From Paenibacillus amylolyticus (GTDB lineage Bacteria; Bacillota; Bacilli; Paenibacillales; Paenibacillaceae): 64,000 nt of DNA. The translations under genes were made by a program, and so were the position numbers. A model generated the notes under the pieces. The model was not told where the DNA came from and searched no databases. It was given only the letters and a program-made list of their open reading frames with translations. This document shows positions 37,550-47,297 of this stretch, one piece after another (within the stretch, counting starts at the first letter, position 1; every line of letters starts with the position of its first letter). The stretch lies in contig NZ_RIAS01000005.1 in assembly GCF_003719335.1 (NCBI RefSeq), positions 372,001-436,000 on the forward strand, given 5' to 3'.

Positions 37550-38527
37550 ATGCACACTTATGAACAGGCGCTCCAGGCAGGAAAACAATTCCTGCTGGAG
37601 CATGACGATTACCTGGTCGTGTCGCATGTACAGCCGGACGGTGACGCAGTCAGCTCGACGGTAACGATGGGCTGGCTGCTGTCATGTCTGGGAAAAACAT
37701 TCACAATGATTAATGAGGGTGAAATTCCATCACGCATGCGTTTTCTGTGTCATGCGGATGCCATTGTGAACATGACCGAAAACCATCCTGAGCGTAAGTA
37801 TAAAGCAATCATTTGTGTTGATTGTGCTGACTTTGCCAGAGTGGGGCTTACCCGTCAATATTTTGAAGAAGATGCCATTATTTTGAATATCGATCATCAT
37901 CCTACGAATAACGGATATGGTGCAGTGAACATTATAAAATCCGATGCAGCAGCAACGGCTGAAATTTTGTTTGATTTGTTGCAGCTCTTCGACATTACAT
38001 GGGATAAGGATATAGCTACGGCAGTATATACAGGTCTGCTGACAGATACGGGTGGATTCCGTTATGCGAATACAAGTCCCAATGTGATGACTGTTGCTTC
38101 CCGCTTACTGGAGCATGGCGTAGATGGGCCTTATTTGGCACAAACGCTGCTCGAAGAGGTCACTCTCCCGCAGATCCGCATCTTGAACAAGGCACTGTCA
38201 TCCTTGCAAATGTCAGAAGACGGTAGAGTTGCCTGGGTTGTTATTACACCAGAAGATATGCAGGAATGTGGAGCAGCGAACGAAGATCTGGAAGGGATCG
38301 TGAACTATACCCGTAACATTCGTGGGGTAGAAGTGGGTATCTTTTTCAAAGTGATCAACGACAATGCTGTTAAAGCTTCCTTGCGCTCTGCCGGTAAAAT
38401 AGATGTTGCAGCACTGGCACAAACTTTTGGTGGCGGTGGACATGTTCTCGCAGCTGGATGCCGACTTGAAGGCAAGGTCGAAGAAAGCGTGGAAAAAGTG
38501 TTGAAGCAGGTGAATACACAATGGTAA
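37550..38527 (+). CDS. nrnA: Bifunctional oligoribonuclease / PAP phosphatase NrnA
   Basis: The 325-residue DHH/DHHA1 phosphoesterase degrades nanoRNAs and converts 3'-phosphoadenosine 5'-phosphate to AMP. Metal-ligand motifs are SHVQPDGDAVSS, CVDCAD and NIDHHPTNNGYG, and the DHHA1 substrate motif is FGGGGHVLAAGCRL. I chose ATG 37550 after AGAGGAGA. An in-frame ATG at 37445 lies inside rbfA. The end overlaps truB by seven bases. Confidence 0.96.
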   Translation: MHTYEQALQAGKQFLLEHDDYLVVSHVQPDGDAVSSTVTMGWLLSCLGKTFTMINEGEIPSRMRFLCHADAIVNMTENHPERKYKAIICVDCADFARVGLTRQYFEEDAIILNIDHHPTNNGYGAVNIIKSDAAATAEILFDLLQLFDITWDKDIATAVYTGLLTDTGGFRYANTSPNVMTVASRLLEHGVDGPYLAQTLLEEVTLPQIRILNKALSSLQMSEDGRVAWVVITPEDMQECGAANEDLEGIVNYTRNIRGVEVGIFFKVINDNAVKASLRSAGKIDVAALAQTFGGGGHVLAAGCRLEGKVEESVEKVLKQVNTQW

Positions 38528-39444
38528 AACCGTTTGAAGGTATTCTCCCGGTATACAAACCAGCGGGATTTACTTCTCATGATGTTGTAGCCAAAATGCG
38601 TCGGATTTTGAAAATGAAGCGTATCGGTCACACGGGTACACTCGATCCACAGGTAACCGGAGTTCTTCCGTTGTGCCTTGGACGAGCGACACGGGTGGTG
38701 GAGTATTTGCAGGAACTTCCGAAGGAATATCTGGCGACACTTCGTCTGGGGCTTGCTACAGACACCGAGGATCTGACGGGTGAAGTTATTGAACGTTCGG
38801 AATCGCCTGTAGAAGTTACTCAGGAGCAAGTGCAGGAGGTACTGGAGCAGTTTCTTGGCACCATCTCACAGGTTCCGCCCATGTATTCTGCCGTAAAGGT
38901 TGATGGGAAACGATTATATGAACTTGCACGTGAAGGCAAAACGGTAGAACGCAAGAGTCGTGAAGTCACCATCTATGAGCTTGAGCTTATCGGAATGGAA
39001 ACCCACGATGGAACAACGGATATATCGTTCCGCGCCTTGTGCTCAAAAGGGACGTATATTCGCACATTGTGTGTAGACATCGGTCGTGAACTTGGTTTCC
39101 CGTCCACCATGGTCAAGCTGGAACGCACCATATCTGCTGGTATATCAGCAGATCATTGTCTTCGTATCGAAGAGGTGGAACAGCATATGAACGAAGGCAC
39201 GCTTGCTGAAGCATTGATTCCCGTAGATGAAGCAATCTCTTCCATTCCCGCCCATAAGGTTGGAGAGGAACAGACGAAGGGCGCTCTACAGGGCCAAAAG
39301 CTGTCAGCACGTTTACTGGAGCCACCTGTGGAGAAGCCAGGGCTACTGCGTCTGTATGCTCAGGATGGAACGTTTCTGGGGATTTTTGAACGGGATGAAT
39401 TGAAACCAACCGTGAGGGCTGTTAAAGTCTTCTTACCGGAATAA
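38521..39444 (+). CDS. truB: tRNA pseudouridine-55 synthase
   Basis: The 307-residue enzyme has catalytic D42 in RIGHTGTLDPQVTGVLPLC and the KEYLATLRLG segment. It makes pseudouridine 55 in the T-arm of tRNAs. A PUA-like C-terminal region is present (about 245-307). The start overlaps the end of nrnA. Confidence 0.97.
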   Translation: MVKPFEGILPVYKPAGFTSHDVVAKMRRILKMKRIGHTGTLDPQVTGVLPLCLGRATRVVEYLQELPKEYLATLRLGLATDTEDLTGEVIERSESPVEVTQEQVQEVLEQFLGTISQVPPMYSAVKVDGKRLYELAREGKTVERKSREVTIYELELIGMETHDGTTDISFRALCSKGTYIRTLCVDIGRELGFPSTMVKLERTISAGISADHCLRIEEVEQHMNEGTLAEALIPVDEAISSIPAHKVGEEQTKGALQGQKLSARLLEPPVEKPGLLRLYAQDGTFLGIFERDELKPTVRAVKVFLPE

Positions 39445-39513
39445 AGAGGCACCGGCTTGGCGTGATGACGAGGTTCAAGCTTGGCCTATCAAGTGAAATG
39501 CAGGTGAATGATT

Positions 39514-40452
39514 GTGAAAACCGTAATGCTAACCTATCCGCAAACATTGCAATCGGCGGAACTGAGTACACATCCCCAAGTGTTGGCTATCGGTCAATTT
39601 GACGGGCTGCATCTCGGACATGCAAGCGTCATTCTATCCGCTGTTCGCATCGCTAGGGAATCGGATATGAAGGCAGCCGTCATGACCTTCCACCCACACC
39701 CGAAGGAAGTTATGCGCAAAGGGGATTACGAGGGTTATCTGACGCCTCTGAGAGACAAAGAAGAAATTTTGGCTGGCATGGGCGTAGATATACTCTATGT
39801 TGTCGAGTTCAATGAATCATTTTCACAGCTCTCGCCAGAGCAATTCGTTCATGAACTGTTACTTCCTCTTCAAACGCGTACAGCTGTTGTTGGATTTGAT
39901 TTCCGCTTTGGGCACAAAGGTGCAGGGGATGAACAAATGCTTCGTACGCTTGGGCATGGAGAAATGACAGTAGAGACTGTTCCTCCTTTCTTGCTGGGCG
40001 GGGAGAAAGTAAGCAGCTCGCTGATCCGTGCTCTGTTGAAGCGTGGTGAGATGGATGAGGCAAGCCAGTGGCTTGGACGTCCTTATAGTGTCAGAGGTAC
40101 TGTGATTCACGGAGAGAAAAGGGGACGGACGATCGGTTTTCCTACCGCCAATCTCGAACTTACCGATCACTATGTTACACCTGCCAAAGGTGTATATGCT
40201 GTACGAGTGAATGTTGGCGATCAACAATTGACAGGTGTGATGAACCTTGGTGTCAAACCTACCTTTCACGAGAATGGAATGAGACCGACGTACGAAGTAC
40301 ATCTGCTTGATTTTGACGGCCAAATTTATGATCAGGAACTGAAAGTGGAACTGGTGCACTACATTCGAAATGAACGAAAATTCGATTCCATTGATGCTCT
40401 GATTGCTCAAATCCGTGAAGATGCACTGACTGCAGCTCGCTTACTATCCTAA
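39514..40452 (+). CDS. ribF: Bifunctional riboflavin kinase / FMN adenylyltransferase
   Basis: The 312-residue protein has an N-terminal FAD synthetase domain (nucleotidyl motif IGQFDGLHLGH, then SSSLIRALLKRGEMDEA) and a C-terminal riboflavin kinase domain (RTIGFPTANLEL). It makes FMN and FAD. Start choice rests on AGGTGA (39502-39507): GTG 39514 is six bases after it, while ATG 39508 touches it and adds two residues. It closes the nusA operon; rpsO has its own promoter just after. Confidence 0.95.
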   Translation: MKTVMLTYPQTLQSAELSTHPQVLAIGQFDGLHLGHASVILSAVRIARESDMKAAVMTFHPHPKEVMRKGDYEGYLTPLRDKEEILAGMGVDILYVVEFNESFSQLSPEQFVHELLLPLQTRTAVVGFDFRFGHKGAGDEQMLRTLGHGEMTVETVPPFLLGGEKVSSSLIRALLKRGEMDEASQWLGRPYSVRGTVIHGEKRGRTIGFPTANLELTDHYVTPAKGVYAVRVNVGDQQLTGVMNLGVKPTFHENGMRPTYEVHLLDFDGQIYDQELKVELVHYIRNERKFDSIDALIAQIREDALTAARLLS

Positions 40453-40478
40453 AAACTTTAATAAAATGGATGTTTACA

Positions 40479-40508
40479 TTTACTTTGTCCGGGCAAGTAT
40501 GGTATAAT
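40479..40508 (+). promoter_or_regulatory. Extended -10 promoter for rpsO
   Basis: TGG-TATAAT (TG at 40500-40501, TATAAT at 40503-40508) forms an extended -10. TTTACT (40479-40484) lies 18 bases upstream as a moderate -35. It sits 27 bases after ribF and gives a leader of about 95 bases. Confidence 0.7.
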
Positions 40509-40515
40509 GTACTAC

Positions 40516-40581
40516 GTTGTCGAGTGAGACAACATTAACCTTAGCTTGGTTACACGCTCTCACCGGCGGTGACGAGGCTAA
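40516..40581 (+). promoter_or_regulatory. S15-type ribosomal protein leader RNA
   Basis: The rpsO leader folds into GTTGTC/GACAAC (40516-40533), then a nested element closed by TTAGC (40541-40545) with GCTAA (40577-40581). Inside are CTC/GAG and CACC/GGTG arms. S15 is known to repress its own translation through structured leaders in Geobacillus and other bacteria. Exact identity with one described class needs covariance-model comparison. Confidence 0.6.
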
Positions 40582-40610
40582 TGGCGATTATAATGAAGGA
40601 GGTGAATAGG

Positions 40611-40880
40611 ATGGCATTGACTCAAGAACGTAAACAACAACTGATCGACGAGCACAAAACTCATGAGTCCGATACTGGATCACCTGAGGTGCAAGTTGCT
40701 ATCCTTACGGAAAACATCAGAAGTTTGACAGACCACTTGCGTACGCATAAGAAAGACCACCACTCACGTCGTGGACTTTTGAAAATGGTAGGTCAACGTC
40801 GTAAGCTTTTGGCTTACGTGAAAAACAAAGATGTTAAACGTTACAGCGCACTGATCGAAAAACTCGGATTGCGTCGTTAA
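40611..40880 (+). CDS. rpsO: 30S ribosomal protein S15
   Basis: S15 is exactly the usual 89 residues, with [19 protein letters not shown] and the [20 protein letters not shown] block. It binds the 16S central domain early in assembly. AAGGAGGTGA places ATG 40611; an earlier ATG in frame is within the leader structure. It is monocistronic or read through to pnp past two hairpins. Confidence 0.98.
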   Translation: MALTQERKQQLIDEHKTHESDTGSPEVQVAILTENIRSLTDHLRTHKKDHHSRRGLLKMVGQRRKLLAYVKNKDVKRYSALIEKLGLRR

Positions 40881-40902
40881 TTATCGTACATGTTTTCAAA
40901 AT

Positions 40903-40969
40903 CAACCTGGCTGTTATCCGCCTTTCTTTTGTCTAAAAGGACAAGCGGAGCTTACAGCCGGGTTGTTTT
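40903..40969 (+). terminator. Long hairpin terminator between rpsO and pnp
   Basis: CAACCTGGCTGT (40903-40914) pairs with ACAGCCGGGTTG (40954-40965) with one mismatch, an inner TCCGC/GCGGA arm lies within, and TTTT follows. The long duplex is also a possible RNase III site controlling pnp, as in enteric bacteria. Confidence 0.8.
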
Positions 40970-41002
40970 GTAGATGAACATGTTGCCATATATTTGTAGC
41001 TG

Positions 41003-41028
41003 AGGGCTCCGCAAGGAGCTTTTGTTTT
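41003..41028 (+). terminator. Second hairpin with T-run upstream of pnp
   Basis: GGCTCC (41005-41010) and GGAGCT (41015-41020) close on GCAA, followed by TTTGTTTT. It is the second of two tandem hairpins in the rpsO-pnp gap. The remaining ~110 bases before pnp show no clear motif. Confidence 0.6.
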
Positions 41029-41138
41029 GCAAGTCAGCCTGTACTCTGTCCACCATAGCTAATGAATGCTGGACAAGCAGGAAATACTGTGAATATGCAG
41101 AATCCATTGTGATAGGAACGAATTAAAGGAGGGATTTC

Positions 41139-43241
41139 ATGGAACAGCGTGTTGAAATGCAGCTTGGTGGAAGAAAGCTTACGCTTGAAACCGGGCGTTT
41201 GGCCAAGCAGGCAAATGCTGCCGTAAAGGTAACGTACGGGGATACCGTCGTATTGTGTACCGTGACAGCATCCAGTGAGCCGAAAGATTTGGACTTTTTC
41301 CCACTAACGGTGAACTATGAGGAAAGATTGTACGCTGTTGGTAAAATTCCGGGAGGATTTATCAAGCGTGAAGGTAGACCATCCGAGAAAGCAATTCTGG
41401 CAAGTCGTCTGACAGACCGTCCGATTCGCCCATTGTTCCCGGAAGGTTTCCGTAATGATGTACAGGTTCTGAACATTGTTATGAGTGTGGATCAGGATTG
41501 TGAACCACAAATCGCAGCCATGATTGGTACTTCAGCAGCACTGAGCATTTCCGATGTACCTTTCAGTGGGCCGATTGGCGGTGTGAAGGTGGGCCGTATT
41601 GATGGAGAGTTCATCATTAACCCAACGATTGCACAGCTTGAAATCAGCGAACTTGAACTCGTGGTTGCAGGAACTAGAGATGCGATTATGATGGTTGAAG
41701 CCGAAGCGAATGAATTACCAGAAGAAGTGATGCTTGAAGCAATCATGTTCGGGCATGACGAGATCAAAAACATTGTGACTGTCATTGAACAGCTTGTACA
41801 AGTTGCTGGTAAGGAAAAAATGGAAGTGAAGCTGCATGCCGTTAATGCAGAAGTAAACAGCAGCGTTCGTGAGTTTGCAAGCGCACGTCTGGTGGAAGCA
41901 GTTAAAATTGCAGAGAAACATGCTCGTCAGGATGCCATCGATGCAGTCAATGACGAAACGGTTGCTCACTTCGAAGAAAAGTATATTGAAACACCTGAAC
42001 TGCTCAAAGATGTGAAAGAAGTGCTGCACGATATCGTCAAAGAAGAAGTGCGCCGTCTGATCACTCATGATAAAGTTCGTCCAGATGGACGTGGCCTTGC
42101 CGAGATTCGTCCAATTGAGTGTGATACTTCCCTGCTTCCACGTACACACGGTTCAGGTCTGTTCACACGTGGACAAACACAAGCACTGAGCATCTGTACA
42201 CTGGGTGCACTGGGTGACGTACAAATTCTGGATGGCATCAGTCTGGAAGAAACCAAACGTTTCATGCATCATTACAACTTTCCGCCGTTCAGCGTAGGTG
42301 AAGCTCGTCCGCTTCGTGCGCCAGGACGTCGTGAAATCGGACATGGTGCGCTAGGTGAGCGTGCGCTGTCCAAAGTCATTCCTTCTGAAACGGACTTCCC
42401 GTACACAATCCGCTTGGTGTCTGAGGTATTGGAATCAAACGGTTCTACATCCCAAGCAAGTATTTGCGCAAGCACACTTGCCATGATGGACGCGGGTGTA
42501 CCAATCAAGGCTCCTGTAGCTGGTGTGGCGATGGGTCTGATCAAAGACGGAGAGCATGTATCTATCCTGAGTGATATTCAAGGTATGGAAGATCATCTGG
42601 GCGACATGGACTTCAAAGTAGCAGGAACACCTGAAGGCGTAACAGCGATTCAAATGGATATCAAAATTGATGGAATCGATCGTCAAATCTTGTCCGAAGC
42701 GCTGGCTCAAGCCAAAGAAGGACGTATGCACATTTTGGGTAAAATGACCGAAGTGATGAAAACACCTCGTGAGCAATTGTCCCAATATGCGCCTAAAATT
42801 ACGACCATGCATATCAATCCGGATAAAATCCGTGATGTTATCGGCGCTGGTGGTAAAATTATCAACAAAATCATCGAAGAAACTGGCGTTAAAATTGATA
42901 TCGAACAGGATGGACGTGTCTTTATCGCCTCTTCTAACCAGGAGATGAATGATAAGGCCAAAGCGATCATCGAAGGCATTGTACGCGAAGTATTAGTTGG
43001 CGAGATCTATGTCGGCAAAGTAAAACGTGTTGAGAAATTCGGTGCATTCGTTGAAGTGTTGCCAAACAAAGAAGGACTGGTTCACATTTCCCAACTGTCC
43101 ACGGAGCGTGTAGCCAAAGTGGAAGATGTTGTTGCCATTGGTGATTCCATTACGGTAAAAGTAACCGAGATTGACCCGCAAGGTCGGATCAACTTGTCCC
43201 GTAAAGCAGTACTAACAGCAGAGGCTCCTGCGCAATCCTAG
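41139..43241 (+). CDS. pnp: Polynucleotide phosphorylase
   Basis: The 700-residue 3'-5' phosphorolytic exoribonuclease has two RNase PH domains (about 10-145 and 310-500), a KH domain ([20 protein letters not shown], about 560) and an S1 domain ([20 protein letters not shown], to about 690). It degrades mRNA to nucleoside diphosphates. AAAGGAGGG precedes the ATG. It follows rpsO, as in nearly all bacteria. Confidence 0.98.
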   Translation: MEQRVEMQLGGRKLTLETGRLAKQANAAVKVTYGDTVVLCTVTASSEPKDLDFFPLTVNYEERLYAVGKIPGGFIKREGRPSEKAILASRLTDRPIRPLFPEGFRNDVQVLNIVMSVDQDCEPQIAAMIGTSAALSISDVPFSGPIGGVKVGRIDGEFIINPTIAQLEISELELVVAGTRDAIMMVEAEANELPEEVMLEAIMFGHDEIKNIVTVIEQLVQVAGKEKMEVKLHAVNAEVNSSVREFASARLVEAVKIAEKHARQDAIDAVNDETVAHFEEKYIETPELLKDVKEVLHDIVKEEVRRLITHDKVRPDGRGLAEIRPIECDTSLLPRTHGSGLFTRGQTQALSICTLGALGDVQILDGISLEETKRFMHHYNFPPFSVGEARPLRAPGRREIGHGALGERALSKVIPSETDFPYTIRLVSEVLESNGSTSQASICASTLAMMDAGVPIKAPVAGVAMGLIKDGEHVSILSDIQGMEDHLGDMDFKVAGTPEGVTAIQMDIKIDGIDRQILSEALAQAKEGRMHILGKMTEVMKTPREQLSQYAPKITTMHINPDKIRDVIGAGGKIINKIIEETGVKIDIEQDGRVFIASSNQEMNDKAKAIIEGIVREVLVGEIYVGKVKRVEKFGAFVEVLPNKEGLVHISQLSTERVAKVEDVVAIGDSITVKVTEIDPQGRINLSRKAVLTAEAPAQS

Positions 43242-43282
43242 GTTGCTGACGTTCGTTGGAATAACATATGCATGATTGAATG

Positions 43283-43317
43283 AAGAGACAGAATGTGAAT
43301 TTCTGGCTCTTTTTTTA
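43283..43317 (+). terminator. Intrinsic terminator after pnp
   Basis: AAGAG-A-CAGAA (43283-43293) pairs with TTCTG-G-CTCTT (43301-43311), with one mismatch, and continues into a T-run. Confidence 0.8.
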
Positions 43318-43420
43318 ACGTTTAGATGACAGTGCGTCTATTGATAAGATTGCAGTTTCTATTCATATTCTTGCCCTTGTCCTCATATGATGGGGACAAA
43401 GACGGCAGGAGGATGGAACT

Positions 43421-44416
43421 GTGAGAAACCAATCCAAAAAACTGGCGGTTGTTCTCGCGGGTGTGGCAGCGGTCATGCTAATCGGACAAGTCGACAGTGT
43501 ACGTACATACATTACGGAGATCCGTGATGGTCCGGGAACTCAGAATGCCTTTGATATGTTCAAGGAAGCGACGGGAGAAGAATCATTGTTATCAGCGATC
43601 AAGGATAAGGCAGCCGAAACTCGAATTGCACCGGTGAATGCGAGAGTCGATCGGGTATGGAAAGCGATCCCGGGTTATAACGGCCTGGAGATCGACGTAG
43701 AAGCAACGTATCGCAAGGCGCTGGGTGGCATGCTGAATACCAAAATTCCATATGTCTATCGCCAAGTTGAGCCGGAAATTCAATTAAAAGATCTGGGAGC
43801 ACATCCGATTTATCGAGGCAATGCGAGTAAACCTATGGTTTCTTTTATGATTAATGTGGCTTGGGGCAATGAATTCCTCGTTCCAATGCTGGACACGCTT
43901 GATGCGGAGAAGGTGAAGGCTACTTTTTTTCTGGATGGAAGTTGGCTGAGCAAAAATGCAGAACTCGCCAAGGAAATTCAGAAGCGTGGACATGAGCTTT
44001 CCAACCATGCATATTCACATCCCGACATGAGTCGTTTGAGTGCAGAGCGGGCCCGATTAGAAATTAGCAAAACCCAGGAGTTGTTGCAGCAAACGCTCGG
44101 TGTGAAAAATCGCTGGTTCGCCCCGCCATCGGGTGATTTCAATCAAAAAACGGTGGATATTGCGGCTTCCATGGGTTTGCAAACGGTTCTATGGACGGTA
44201 GATACGGTGGACTGGCGCAAACCGAGTCCAGACTCTGTCATAGCCAAAATTTCGAATAAAACCGAAGCGGGATCGTTGATTCTCATGCATCCTACAGCTT
44301 CCTCGGCAGGAGCACTAAAAGGCATGATTGATTCCATCCACGCCAAAGGTTTGTCGTTAGGAACTGTAAGTGAAACGTTGTCTTCTGAACGGGTGCAAGG
44401 CCATACGGTTGAGTGA
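43421..44416 (+). CDS. ylxY: YlxY, polysaccharide-deacetylase (NodB) homologue with altered active site
   Basis: The 331-residue protein has an N-terminal signal/anchor (about 7-25) and a NodB-type domain (about 138-320). NodB motif 2 is intact (H196 and H200 in SNHAYSH), as are motif 3 (RWFAPPSGDF), motif 4 (DTVDW) and motif 5 (ILMHPT). Motif 1, normally TFDDG with the catalytic base and a metal ligand, reads MINVAWGNE (143-151), so both aspartates are missing. It is the ylxY position (pnp-ylxY-mlpA-dut). The start is GTG 43421 after AGGAGGATGG. It may be a non-catalytic peptidoglycan-binding or regulatory homologue. Confidence 0.88.
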   Translation: MRNQSKKLAVVLAGVAAVMLIGQVDSVRTYITEIRDGPGTQNAFDMFKEATGEESLLSAIKDKAAETRIAPVNARVDRVWKAIPGYNGLEIDVEATYRKALGGMLNTKIPYVYRQVEPEIQLKDLGAHPIYRGNASKPMVSFMINVAWGNEFLVPMLDTLDAEKVKATFFLDGSWLSKNAELAKEIQKRGHELSNHAYSHPDMSRLSAERARLEISKTQELLQQTLGVKNRWFAPPSGDFNQKTVDIAASMGLQTVLWTVDTVDWRKPSPDSVIAKISNKTEAGSLILMHPTASSAGALKGMIDSIHAKGLSLGTVSETLSSERVQGHTVE

Positions 44417-44429
44417 ACGCCGTTTTTTT
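44405..44429 (+). terminator. Probable terminator overlapping the ylxY stop
   Basis: ACGG (44405-44408) pairs with CCGT (44420-44423), followed by seven T. The stem is short with an asymmetric inner loop. Confidence 0.5.
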
Positions 44430-44518
44430 GTTAATATCAAAAAGTTGGAACCAAATGTCGATTTCAATTTGATCATTATTGAGATCAGGGCAATTATAGA
44501 GATGTAGGAGGGCCAACC

Positions 44519-45799
44519 GTGAAAAAAATTCAGCTGGGCAATGGCCTCAGAGTTGTGATGGAACAAATCCCAACCTGTCGTTCCGTGTCATTTGGAATCT
44601 GGGTCAAAACAGGTTCGCGTAATGAGCGAACAGAAAATAACGGGGTATCCCATTTTATTGAACATATGCTTTTTAAGGGTACGGAACGGTTTGATGCTAA
44701 AGCGATAGCGGAGCAGTTTGATGCGATCGGCGGTAACGTGAATGCATTTACGTCCAAGGAATATACCTGCTATTATGCAAAAGTATTGGATGAACATCTG
44801 CCCATTGCGGTGGATGTGTTGTCCGACATGTTCTTCCGCTCCAAAATGGACGAAGGTGAACTCGTCAAAGAGAAAAATGTGATTTTGGAAGAAATCTCAA
44901 TGTACGAGGATACGCCTGACGATATGGTTCACGATTTGATGGCGCTCGCTGCGTATGGAGAGCATCCACTGGCATATCCAATCCTGGGAACCGAAGAACG
45001 TCTTAAAGCGATGGATTCCAGTCATTTACGTGCATATATGAAGGAGCATTACACCATCGAGAATACCGTGATCAGTATTGCGGGTAACATTGACGATAGT
45101 GTGATTGATCTGATGGAGAAACATTTTGGCGCGTTTGATGTCAAAGGTGTAACCGAGGAAGTGAACGTGCCAGCTTTTCAAAGCGGTCAGCTCTTCCACA
45201 AAAAGAAAACGGAGCAGAATCACATCTGTATCTCGTTTCCGGGCTGCAAAATCGGAGACCCGTTGCAATTTGCCATGGTTGTTCTTAACAATGCGATTGG
45301 CGGCGGTATGAGCTCCAGATTGTTCCAGGAAATCCGTGAAAAGCGTGGGCTGGCTTACTCTGTCTATTCTTATCATAGTTCTCATGCGGACAGCGGACTG
45401 TTCACGATCTATGCGGGTACAGCGCCGAAACAGACCAAAGAAGTGCTCGATCTGACCAAAGAAGTGCTGCGTGATCTGGCTGTAAATGGATTATCCGAAG
45501 ATGAACTGCGCAAAGGCAAGGAGCAGCTGAAAGGCAGTCTGATCCTGAGTCTGGAAAGCACAGGCAGTCGTATGAACCGATTGGGGAAAAACGAATTAAT
45601 GCTTGGCAGACATCATACGCTTGACGAAATGATTGCCAAAATTGAGCAAGTCACGATGAAAGACATCGACGCCGTGCTTGATCTGATGTTTGCAGAGCCA
45701 TTTGCACTCGCGATGGTAGGTGCTTCAGACAAGACGATTGCTGGACTGAGAAGGGATGATTTGGTTGCATTACGTTCAAATAAAGAAGTTACCGGGTAA
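44519..45799 (+). CDS. mlpA: M16 zinc peptidase MlpA (YmxG)
   Basis: The 426-residue M16 (pitrilysin/processing-peptidase) enzyme has inverted zinc motif H45-F-I-E48-H49 and the distal glutamate region [20 protein letters not shown]. subtilis MlpA/YmxG is a processing-peptidase-like metalloprotease whose gene lies beside dut and the dipicolinate genes. The start is GTG 44519 after TAGGAGGG. Its end overlaps dut by 35 bases. Two more M16 genes lie at 57.7-60.3 kb. Confidence 0.94.
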   Translation: MKKIQLGNGLRVVMEQIPTCRSVSFGIWVKTGSRNERTENNGVSHFIEHMLFKGTERFDAKAIAEQFDAIGGNVNAFTSKEYTCYYAKVLDEHLPIAVDVLSDMFFRSKMDEGELVKEKNVILEEISMYEDTPDDMVHDLMALAAYGEHPLAYPILGTEERLKAMDSSHLRAYMKEHYTIENTVISIAGNIDDSVIDLMEKHFGAFDVKGVTEEVNVPAFQSGQLFHKKKTEQNHICISFPGCKIGDPLQFAMVVLNNAIGGGMSSRLFQEIREKRGLAYSVYSYHSSHADSGLFTIYAGTAPKQTKEVLDLTKEVLRDLAVNGLSEDELRKGKEQLKGSLILSLESTGSRMNRLGKNELMLGRHHTLDEMIAKIEQVTMKDIDAVLDLMFAEPFALAMVGASDKTIAGLRRDDLVALRSNKEVTG

Positions 45800-46208
45800 C
45801 GAAGATATTAAACTGCCGCAAAAGATGTCCGAGCTGGCTGCTGGCTTTGATGTTGTGGCGGCATTGGAAGAAGAGGTTGTGCTACAGCCGGGGCAACGTA
45901 CCTTGATCCCGACGGGTCTTGCGATGGCGATGCCAGCTGGGCTGGAAGCTCAAATTCGTCCACGTAGCGGACTCGCGTTCAAACACGGGATTACCTGCCT
46001 GAATACACCGGGAACCATTGATGCGGACTATCGTGGTGAGGTGAAGGTGTTGCTCATTAATTTGGGTCAGGAGCCCTTTACGATTGTGCGTGGGGAACGG
46101 ATTGCTCAAATCGTGTTTCAGACGGTGCCTGCCATTGAATTAACGGAAGTGGCTGAACTTTCAGAGACCGTGCGGGGTGAAGGTGGATTCGGACACACAG
46201 GTAAATAA
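45765..46208 (+). CDS. dut: dUTP diphosphatase
   Basis: The 147-residue trimeric dUTPase hydrolyses dUTP to dUMP, keeping uracil out of DNA and feeding dTMP synthesis. Five motifs are visible: [29 protein letters not shown] (catalytic Asp), ERIAQIVF and [11 protein letters not shown] chose TTG 45765 because AAGGG ends nine bases ahead and the protein then begins [12 protein letters not shown] 45756 touches the site and adds three residues. The gene starts inside mlpA. Confidence 0.94.
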   Translation: MHYVQIKKLPGNEDIKLPQKMSELAAGFDVVAALEEEVVLQPGQRTLIPTGLAMAMPAGLEAQIRPRSGLAFKHGITCLNTPGTIDADYRGEVKVLLINLGQEPFTIVRGERIAQIVFQTVPAIELTEVAELSETVRGEGGFGHTGK

Positions 46209-46274
46209 CAGTAGTGTAAGTTATTTCTTTTTACAAGTATATAGTTGAGTAAATATAAGTACATCGTGTATCCC

Positions 46275-46301
46275 AGCCGTCCTTTACAGGGCGGCTTTTT
46301 T
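46275..46301 (+). terminator. Intrinsic terminator after dut
   Basis: AGCCGTCC (46275-46282) pairs with GGGCGGCT (46289-46296) over a TTTACA loop, followed by T-run. It separates the housekeeping genes upstream from the sporulation genes downstream. Confidence 0.9.
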
Positions 46302-46336
46302 ATGTTGGACACGGATTTCATTTTCTGATTGTTTTC

Positions 46337-46364
46337 ACCCCCCTGTAGGCCACTGCATACGATA
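46337..46364 (+). promoter_or_regulatory. Candidate sigma-K promoter for dpaA-dpaB
   Basis: CATACGATA (46356-46364) fits the sigma-K -10 consensus CATANNNTA exactly. AC (46337-46338) lies 17 bases upstream, as in the sigma-K -35. The dipicolinate synthase operon is a known mother-cell sigma-K target in B. subtilis, which supports the assignment. The position is 34 bases before the dpaA ATG. Confidence 0.65.
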
Positions 46365-46397
46365 AGGCATACATGTGGTGAAAGGAGTGACGTCCCG

Positions 46398-47297
46398 ATG
46401 CTGACCGGAGTCCGGATAGTCGTTCTTGGCGGAGATGCAAGGCAGCTTGAAGTCATTCAAAAATGCGCCGAGTTGGATGCAACGGTAAGTGTAGTAGGCT
46501 TCGATCAACTGGAGCAAGTGATTCCGGGCATTGAGCACCGCGAACTTAAGGATGAAGTGTTTGCTTCTGCAGATGTATTGGTCCTGCCTGTTGTGAGCTG
46601 TGATGATCAAGGAAAAGTGAGCTCTTCGTTTAGTGGTGAACCGATTGTTCTGAAAAAGGAACATATGGCCGCCTTGCCGGAGCACTGCACCGTATTTACT
46701 GGCATGGCAAAGCCGTTTTTGCGTGAGCTTTGCGAGGAGAATGGCCTTCGGCTTGTGGAAGTGCTTGATCGTGATGATATCGCACTCTACAACTCTATTC
46801 CGACAGCGGAGGGAGCCATCGCCATTGCAATTAAAGAAACGGATTTTACGATTCACGGGTCTGAATGCATCGTACTTGGCATTGGTCGAACAGGGTTTAC
46901 GCTAGCCAAAACATTGCAAGGACTTGGAGCTAATGTACGAGTGGGAATTCGGCGGAATGAGGATGTTGCCAGAGCAACAATCATGGGCTGGAAGCCTTTT
47001 ATGACAACGGATTTGGCCGCTCAAACCGGGGAAGTTGACTTGCTTTTTAATACGATACCGACTATGATAATCACAGCACAAATCCTGTCCAGAATGCCTC
47101 AAAAAGCGGTTATTATTGATCTTGCATCCGCCCCTGGCGGCTGCGATTTTAGATATGCCGACAAACGTGGCATCAAGGCACTGCTCGCACCAGGCCTCCC
47201 CGGCATTGTTGCTCCAAAAACGGCTGGCGGCATTATTGCCGACGCGTTAATCCGTTTGCTTTTGGAAGAACAGAACGCACGGGAGGTTAAATCATGA
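46398..47297 (+). CDS. dpaA: Dipicolinate synthase subunit A (SpoVFA)
   Basis: The 299-residue protein has a Rossmann dinucleotide-binding segment (CIVLGIGRTGFTLAKTLQGLG, around residues 157-177). With DpaB it converts the diaminopimelate-pathway precursor hydroxytetrahydrodipicolinate into dipicolinic acid, which accumulates with calcium in the spore core. AAAGGAGTGA (46381-46390) places ATG 46398; upstream in-frame codons lack a site. The stop overlaps the dpaB ATG (ATGA). The gene is strong evidence for an endospore former. Confidence 0.96.
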   Translation: MLTGVRIVVLGGDARQLEVIQKCAELDATVSVVGFDQLEQVIPGIEHRELKDEVFASADVLVLPVVSCDDQGKVSSSFSGEPIVLKKEHMAALPEHCTVFTGMAKPFLRELCEENGLRLVEVLDRDDIALYNSIPTAEGAIAIAIKETDFTIHGSECIVLGIGRTGFTLAKTLQGLGANVRVGIRRNEDVARATIMGWKPFMTTDLAAQTGEVDLLFNTIPTMIITAQILSRMPQKAVIIDLASAPGGCDFRYADKRGIKALLAPGLPGIVAPKTAGGIIADALIRLLLEEQNAREVKS

